A stretch of DNA of 9,926 nt, taken from contig CAJUIX010000039.1 of the NCBI GenBank assembly GCA_910586665.1, positions 1 to 9,926 on the forward strand, read 5' to 3'. The notes below the pieces were generated by a model. It was not told where the DNA came from. It searched no databases and saw nothing but the letters and a program-made list of their open reading frames with translations. The position numbers were made by a program, and so were the translations under genes. Positions 6,840 to 9,926 of the stretch are shown in pieces (the stretch's first letter is position 1; each line of letters starts with the position of its first letter). The stretch is from an uncultured Duncaniella sp. (GTDB lineage: Bacteria; Bacteroidota; Bacteroidia; Bacteroidales; Muribaculaceae).

Positions 6840-6858
6840 TGAATAATAAAATTATTCA
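6840..6858. promoter_or_regulatory. Operator-like palindrome between nitroreductase and antiporter genes
   Basis: TGAATAATAAAATTATTCA has perfect 8-bp arms around AAA, with three further matching base pairs (ATA/TAT) after a two-base mismatch on each side. On the minus strand it contains TAATTTTA (6854-6847), a near match to the -7 consensus, with a TTTG 22 bp upstream. A repressor bound here could block nitroreductase transcription. It lies about 60 bp upstream of the antiporter promoter, so both genes could be affected. AT-rich spacers do yield chance palindromes. Confidence 0.45.
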
Positions 6859-6917
6859 CATATTTATTTCTGAAAACAAACATAAGGGGTGAAATGTTCA
6901 TTCGTGGGAGAGGCTTT

Positions 6918-6948
6918 TTTGTATAAACTTTTTTATTGCCTATCTTTG
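6918..6948 (+). promoter_or_regulatory. Promoter of the antiporter gene
   Basis: TTTG (6918-6921) is followed after exactly 19 bp by TATCTTTG (6941-6948), a full match to the Bacteroidetes consensus. Transcription should begin near 6955, leaving a leader of about 20-25 nt before the ATG at 6978. Confidence 0.8.
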
Positions 6949-6977
6949 TAAAATAATACTCCAATACTTACTGCCTA

Positions 6978-8468
6978 ATGGAACTTATTACATCTGAAAA
7001 TATCCTCCTCATAGGGTCTACACTCCTGATTGCCGGAGTCTTGATTGGGAAGTCGAGCTATCGTTTCGGGTTGCCGTTGCTGTTGATATTTCTCTTTGTC
7101 GGTATGATTTTCGGTACCGACGGCTTGGGAATCCAGTTCAGCGACATGCACAGCGCCCAGTTTATAGGAATGGTGGCTCTCTGCATCATACTTTTTTCAG
7201 GCGGTATGGGGACAAAGATTTCTGCGATACGGCCTGTCATTGTCCCCGGGTTGGTGCTCTCGACCGTCGGGGTGCTGCTGACAGCCTTGTTGACGGGGCT
7301 CTTTATATGGTGGTTGTCGGGGATGAGCTGGACAAACATACATTTCCCATTCATGGTGTCGCTGCTGCTTGCGGCTACCATGTCGTCGACTGATTCTGCG
7401 TCGGTCTTCGGCATACTTGGGAGTCAGAAGGTCGGATTGCGCCACAATCTGCGCCCGATGCTTGAGCTTGAGAGTGGTTCGAATGACCCGATGGCATATA
7501 TGCTTACGATTATCATCATCGAGGCACTGACTGTCGGCAGGGAGCTGTCGGCGGGAGGGATAGTTGTCGAGCTGCTGCTGCAATTCGGTGTTGGTATAGG
7601 CCTTGGATTCGTCATGGGTAAGCTGACGCTGTGGCTAATAGGCTTCTATATGCGCATAGGGCGCAGCAGGGGGGCCAAAGAGGACGCCTCGCAGGCCACT
7701 TCGATGATTTCAATACTCATGATTGGCTCTGTATTTTTCACCTTTGCGATTACGACCGCCCTCGCAGGCAATGGCTATCTCGCTGTCTATCTCTGCGGTA
7801 TAGTGCTCGGCAATGCCACTCTCCCGAATCACCGAGGTATCACGAAATTCCTTGACGGAATGACCTGGCTGGCGCAGATTGTGGTGTTCCTTATGCTCGG
7901 CCTGCTTGTCAATCCTCATGAGATGTTCGATGTGGCTGCTGTGTCGTTGCTTGTTGGTGTGTTCATGATTCTCGTCGGGCGTCCGCTGAGTGTCTTCATA
8001 TCGCTGGCACCGTTGCGCAAGATTGCCCTGCGTTCCAAACTATTCGTGTCGTGGGTGGGTCTGAGGGGCGCTGTCCCTATTATATTTGCGACCTATCCGG
8101 TGGTGGCGCATATCGAGGGTGCAGGGCAGATATTCAACATTGTGTTCTTCGTAACTATCATATCGTTGCTTGTCCAGGGCACAACGGTGATTGCCTGTGC
8201 GCGGAAGTTGAAGCTCGTAGACTCTGATGCGGAAGGTGAGGATGATTTCGGAGTGGAGCTTGCCGATGAGCTTCCCACGTCGCTTCAGACGCTGACTCTG
8301 ACGGAGCGAGAACTCGCCGGAGGCAATACATTGCGCGACATGCAGCTACCTGCCGGCTCTCTGGTGATGATGATTCGGCGGGGGGAGCGTTACATCGTCC
8401 CCAATGGCACTCGGCACCTCCAGCCGGGAGACCGATTGCTGATTATCAAGGAAGAAAGAGAAGGGTAG
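6978..8468 (+). CDS. CPA1-family K+/H+ antiporter with C-terminal TrkA-C domain
   Basis: An inner-membrane cation/proton antiporter of the NhaP2/CvrA (YcgO) type, which exchanges cytoplasmic K+ (or Na+) for H+ and helps control pH, turgor and ion load. The 496-residue product has about 12-13 hydrophobic segments up to about residue 408. The transport core shows TMSSTDSASVFGIL at 134-147 (D139) and LELESGSNDPMAYML at 162-176; the N169-D170 pair is the expected ion-binding site of electroneutral CPA1 exchangers. GLRGAVPI at 361-368 is also conserved. After a charged linker (412-430), residues 440-494 form a TrkA-C/RCK_C-like regulatory domain (GNTLRDMQLPAGSLVMMIRRG, then LQPGDRLLII). It is shorter than E. 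coli CvrA (578), apparently lacking that protein's extra C-terminal domain. K+ specificity is inferred from the family. It has its own strong promoter and a strong terminator. Confidence 0.93.
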   Translation: MELITSENILLIGSTLLIAGVLIGKSSYRFGLPLLLIFLFVGMIFGTDGLGIQFSDMHSAQFIGMVALCIILFSGGMGTKISAIRPVIVPGLVLSTVGVLLTALLTGLFIWWLSGMSWTNIHFPFMVSLLLAATMSSTDSASVFGILGSQKVGLRHNLRPMLELESGSNDPMAYMLTIIIIEALTVGRELSAGGIVVELLLQFGVGIGLGFVMGKLTLWLIGFYMRIGRSRGAKEDASQATSMISILMIGSVFFTFAITTALAGNGYLAVYLCGIVLGNATLPNHRGITKFLDGMTWLAQIVVFLMLGLLVNPHEMFDVAAVSLLVGVFMILVGRPLSVFISLAPLRKIALRSKLFVSWVGLRGAVPIIFATYPVVAHIEGAGQIFNIVFFVTIISLLVQGTTVIACARKLKLVDSDAEGEDDFGVELADELPTSLQTLTLTERELAGGNTLRDMQLPAGSLVMMIRRGERYIVPNGTRHLQPGDRLLIIKEEREG

Positions 8469-8485
8469 GGGATGAGGAAAAAAGA

Positions 8486-8519
8486 CTGCGGGCCGGATGG
8501 CATGCCATCCGGCCCGCAG
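8486..8519. terminator. Perfect 34-bp palindrome, bidirectional terminator
   Basis: The 34 bases are fully self-complementary, giving a 15-bp GC-rich stem with a CATG loop. A run of A before it (8478-8483) is a T-tract on the minus strand, and TATTTTTA follows on the plus strand. It therefore serves both the antiporter gene, whose stop is at 8468, and the convergent YeiH-type gene, whose stop is at 8544. Confidence 0.92.
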
Positions 8520-8543
8520 GAGTATTTTTAAGCCTGTTATTTA

Positions 8544-9581
8544 TTAAAGCCAAAGCGGGGCAAGGTGTTTGGCAAGGATGTAGCCACCGACGATGAGCCA
8601 TATGTCGAGGCAAAAAGCGAGGATGAAGGGCTTGGCACCGGCTTTTTTGAATTTGTCGATGCTCGTTTCGGCTCCAAGGGCAGCCATAGCCATTGTTAAA
8701 AGGAAGGTGTCGATATAGTTTATAGCATCAACGAAGGCTGTAGGCAGAAGATTGAGGGAATTGAAGGCGATGACGAGAAGGAAACCTACGGCAAACCAGG
8801 GTATGTTTATTTTCCCCTTTTCTTTAGAGACATTGTCGGCGGAGTTGCGTCGCGAAGCCCAGATGCCCAGAATGAGAAGCACGGGGACGAGAAGCATGAC
8901 GCGTATCATCTTGACAATCACTGATACGTCGGAGATTTCAGATCCCATAGCGTTGCCTGCTCCGACTGCGTGGGCAACTTCGTGGAGTGTAGAGCCGGAA
9001 TATATGCCCATTTCCTGCAGCGAGAGGTCGAGCCACCCAGAGCGATATGCGAGAGGGTAAAGAAACATTGATATTGTGCCGAAAATCACCACGGTGGCTA
9101 CTGCGACGGCTGTCTTGTATGGTTGTGTGCGTATGGTTGACTCTGCTCCGAGGACTGCTGCAGCACCGCAGATGCCGCTTCCGATAGAGGTAAGTAGAGC
9201 TGTGTCACGATCCATTTTTAGAAGTCGACCAATCCAAATGCCTCCGAGTATGGTGACGATAACAATAATAGCGTCAATGACGATGCCTGACACGCCGACG
9301 TTGACAATGTCCTGGAATGTAAGACGGAAGCCGTAGAGTATGATGCCGAGGCGGAGGATTTTTTTAGAACAGAATTGTATTCCGGGAACCCATGTCTCTG
9401 GAAGGTTGTTTCGAAGGGAATTGGCATAGAGCATACCGAGTATGATGCCTATAATCATCGGGCTGAAAGAGAGTTCCTTGAAGATTTGCGCACTTCCGAT
9501 GTAGAAGGCTGCGCATGCGAATAGGGCAATCAGCAGTATGCCGTGGAGCATGCTGACCCGGGTTTCTGAGAATTTTTGCAT
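8544..9581 (-). CDS. yeiH: YeiH-family putative sulfate exporter
   Basis: A multi-spanning inner-membrane protein of the YeiH family (Pfam PF03601, once called conserved hypothetical 698), annotated as a putative sulfate exporter; direct transport evidence for most members is lacking. The 345-residue product matches E. coli YeiH in length (349) and blocks: SPMIIGIILGML at 40-51, GSGICGAAAVLGAE at 134-147, the signature GIYSGSTLHEVAHAVGAG at 192-209, KMIRVMLLVPVLLILG at 224-239 and TMAMAALGAETS at 296-307. About ten hydrophobic segments are visible. The ATG at 9581 is chosen: the frame can be extended 21 codons to a TTG at 9644, but that stretch holds the -7 promoter element. Base composition looks somewhat more AT-rich than lpxB or the helicase gene, but this was not measured. 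No sulfur-metabolism gene lies nearby. Confidence 0.9.
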   Translation of the reverse strand: MQKFSETRVSMLHGILLIALFACAAFYIGSAQIFKELSFSPMIIGIILGMLYANSLRNNLPETWVPGIQFCSKKILRLGIILYGFRLTFQDIVNVGVSGIVIDAIIVIVTILGGIWIGRLLKMDRDTALLTSIGSGICGAAAVLGAESTIRTQPYKTAVAVATVVIFGTISMFLYPLAYRSGWLDLSLQEMGIYSGSTLHEVAHAVGAGNAMGSEISDVSVIVKMIRVMLLVPVLLILGIWASRRNSADNVSKEKGKINIPWFAVGFLLVIAFNSLNLLPTAFVDAINYIDTFLLTMAMAALGAETSIDKFKKAGAKPFILAFCLDIWLIVGGYILAKHLAPLWL

Positions 9582-9603
9582 TTGTCGAAGTGTTAGATTG
9601 ATA

Positions 9604-9615
9604 GAATTATAATTC
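9604..9615. promoter_or_regulatory. Palindrome at the likely yeiH transcription start
   Basis: GAATTATAATTC is a perfect 12-bp palindrome beginning 6 bp downstream of the -7 element and ending 22 bp before the ATG. It would cover the start site, a normal place for a repressor. It is short and AT-rich, so it may be chance. Confidence 0.35.
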
Positions 9616-9621
9616 AGAATA

Positions 9622-9629
9622 CAAAGGTA
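9622..9629 (-). promoter_or_regulatory. -7 element of the yeiH promoter
   Basis: On the minus strand TACCTTTG (9629-9622) matches the Bacteroidetes -7 consensus, about 40 bp before the chosen ATG. No TTTG is found at the -33 distance, so the promoter may be weak or need an activator. Confidence 0.5.
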
Positions 9630-9752
9630 GCAAATTAGCTGCAATGATTGATATTATTAATAGTGAAATTTTGTAAATGCCTTAGGTTTAAAGAGTTTAG
9701 TTGTAGCGCTCTTATTGTCATAGAGGATGTTTGTTAAAAAATTATGGAAAAA

Positions 9753-9784
9753 TTTGCATGGAATAAAAAAAATATCTACCTTTG
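9753..9784 (+). promoter_or_regulatory. Strong promoter of the tRNA-Lys gene
   Basis: TTTG (9753-9756) is followed after 20 bp by TACCTTTG (9777-9784), an ideal Bacteroidetes promoter. Transcription should start near 9791 and read into the tRNA gene at 9874. Confidence 0.8.
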
Positions 9785-9790
9785 CATCGC

Positions 9791-9873
9791 TTTTAAGGAT
9801 AATAAGAGGCAGGAGAGCTGCCAGGTGTGAAATTTTTATTCCGCATCGTCTTTTAAAGTTAAAATTTAAATAT
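9791..9873 (+). other. Transcribed leader of about 80 nt before tRNA-Lys
   Basis: This stretch between the inferred start site and the tRNA contains a small hairpin, GGCAG (9808-9812) with CTGCC (9818-9822) around a 5-nt loop, then an AT-rich run. The only late ATG (9872) stops after three codons, so it is probably non-coding and removed during tRNA 5' processing. Confidence 0.45.
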
Positions 9874-9926
9874 GATTCGCTAGCTCAGCTGGTAGAGCAC
9901 AACACTTTTAATGTTGGGGTCCTGGG
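9874..9926 (+). tRNA. tRNA-Lys (anticodon UUU), truncated by the window end
   Basis: The 5' acceptor strand GATTCGC (9874-9880) is followed by a D arm with GCTC/GAGC pairing, then an anticodon stem CAACA (9900-9904) with TGTTG (9912-9916). The seven-base loop CTTTTAA places TTT at 9907-9909, which reads lysine codons AAA/AAG. The variable loop and the first strand of the T stem (CTGGG) follow. The window ends there, so the T loop and 3' acceptor strand are not visible. Confidence 0.93.

Noticed and set aside
1..9926. Possible mobile element, CRISPR array, defence island, toxin-antitoxin pair or new gene system
   Set aside because: No transposase, integrase, repeat-spacer pattern, nuclease or unrecognised gene cluster was seen. 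Nearly all coding space is taken by recognisable families.

Overview
The window looks like an ordinary chromosomal stretch from a member of the Bacteroidales, plausibly Muribaculaceae-like. The order-level call rests on several Bacteroidetes-type promoters (TTTG, about 19-20 bp, TAnnTTTG), the absence of clear Shine-Dalgarno sequences, AT-rich spacers between more GC-rich genes, and gene families typical of that order: a tandem PepSY-like periplasmic protein, a short glucosaminidase and a DbpA-like helicase with a variant motif II. The family-level guess is weaker, because no marker gene is present.

Layout, left to right. A strong leftward promoter at the left edge drives something outside the window. 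Next come a rightward AqpZ-type water channel and a YpfJ-type zinc metallopeptidase, about 50 bp apart, closed by a good terminator. A Bacteroidetes-type -7 element and a short untranslated-like leader follow, but they point into the 3' end of lpxB, which is on the opposite strand. lpxB (lipid A disaccharide synthase) runs leftward and is divergent from a small exported PepSY-like protein. A secreted glucosaminidase and a DbpA-like DEAD-box helicase follow, joined by a 4-bp ATGA overlap. A long hairpin separates them from a convergent nitroreductase. A palindrome-bearing intergenic region separates that gene from a rightward CPA1 K+/H+ antiporter with a C-terminal TrkA-C domain. A perfect 34-bp palindrome then acts as a shared terminator between the antiporter and the convergent YeiH-family transporter. 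The window ends inside a tRNA-Lys(UUU) gene preceded by a textbook promoter.

These genes are mostly independent short transcription units for envelope work (lipid A, peptidoglycan), ion and water transport, redox reactions and ribosome or RNA maintenance. I see no mobile element, CRISPR array, toxin-antitoxin pair, phage gene or defence island. I looked for an undescribed system and did not find a convincing one. The items most worth a second look are regulatory: the promoter facing lpxB from behind, two operator-like palindromes at likely start sites, and the translationally coupled glucosaminidase/helicase pair.
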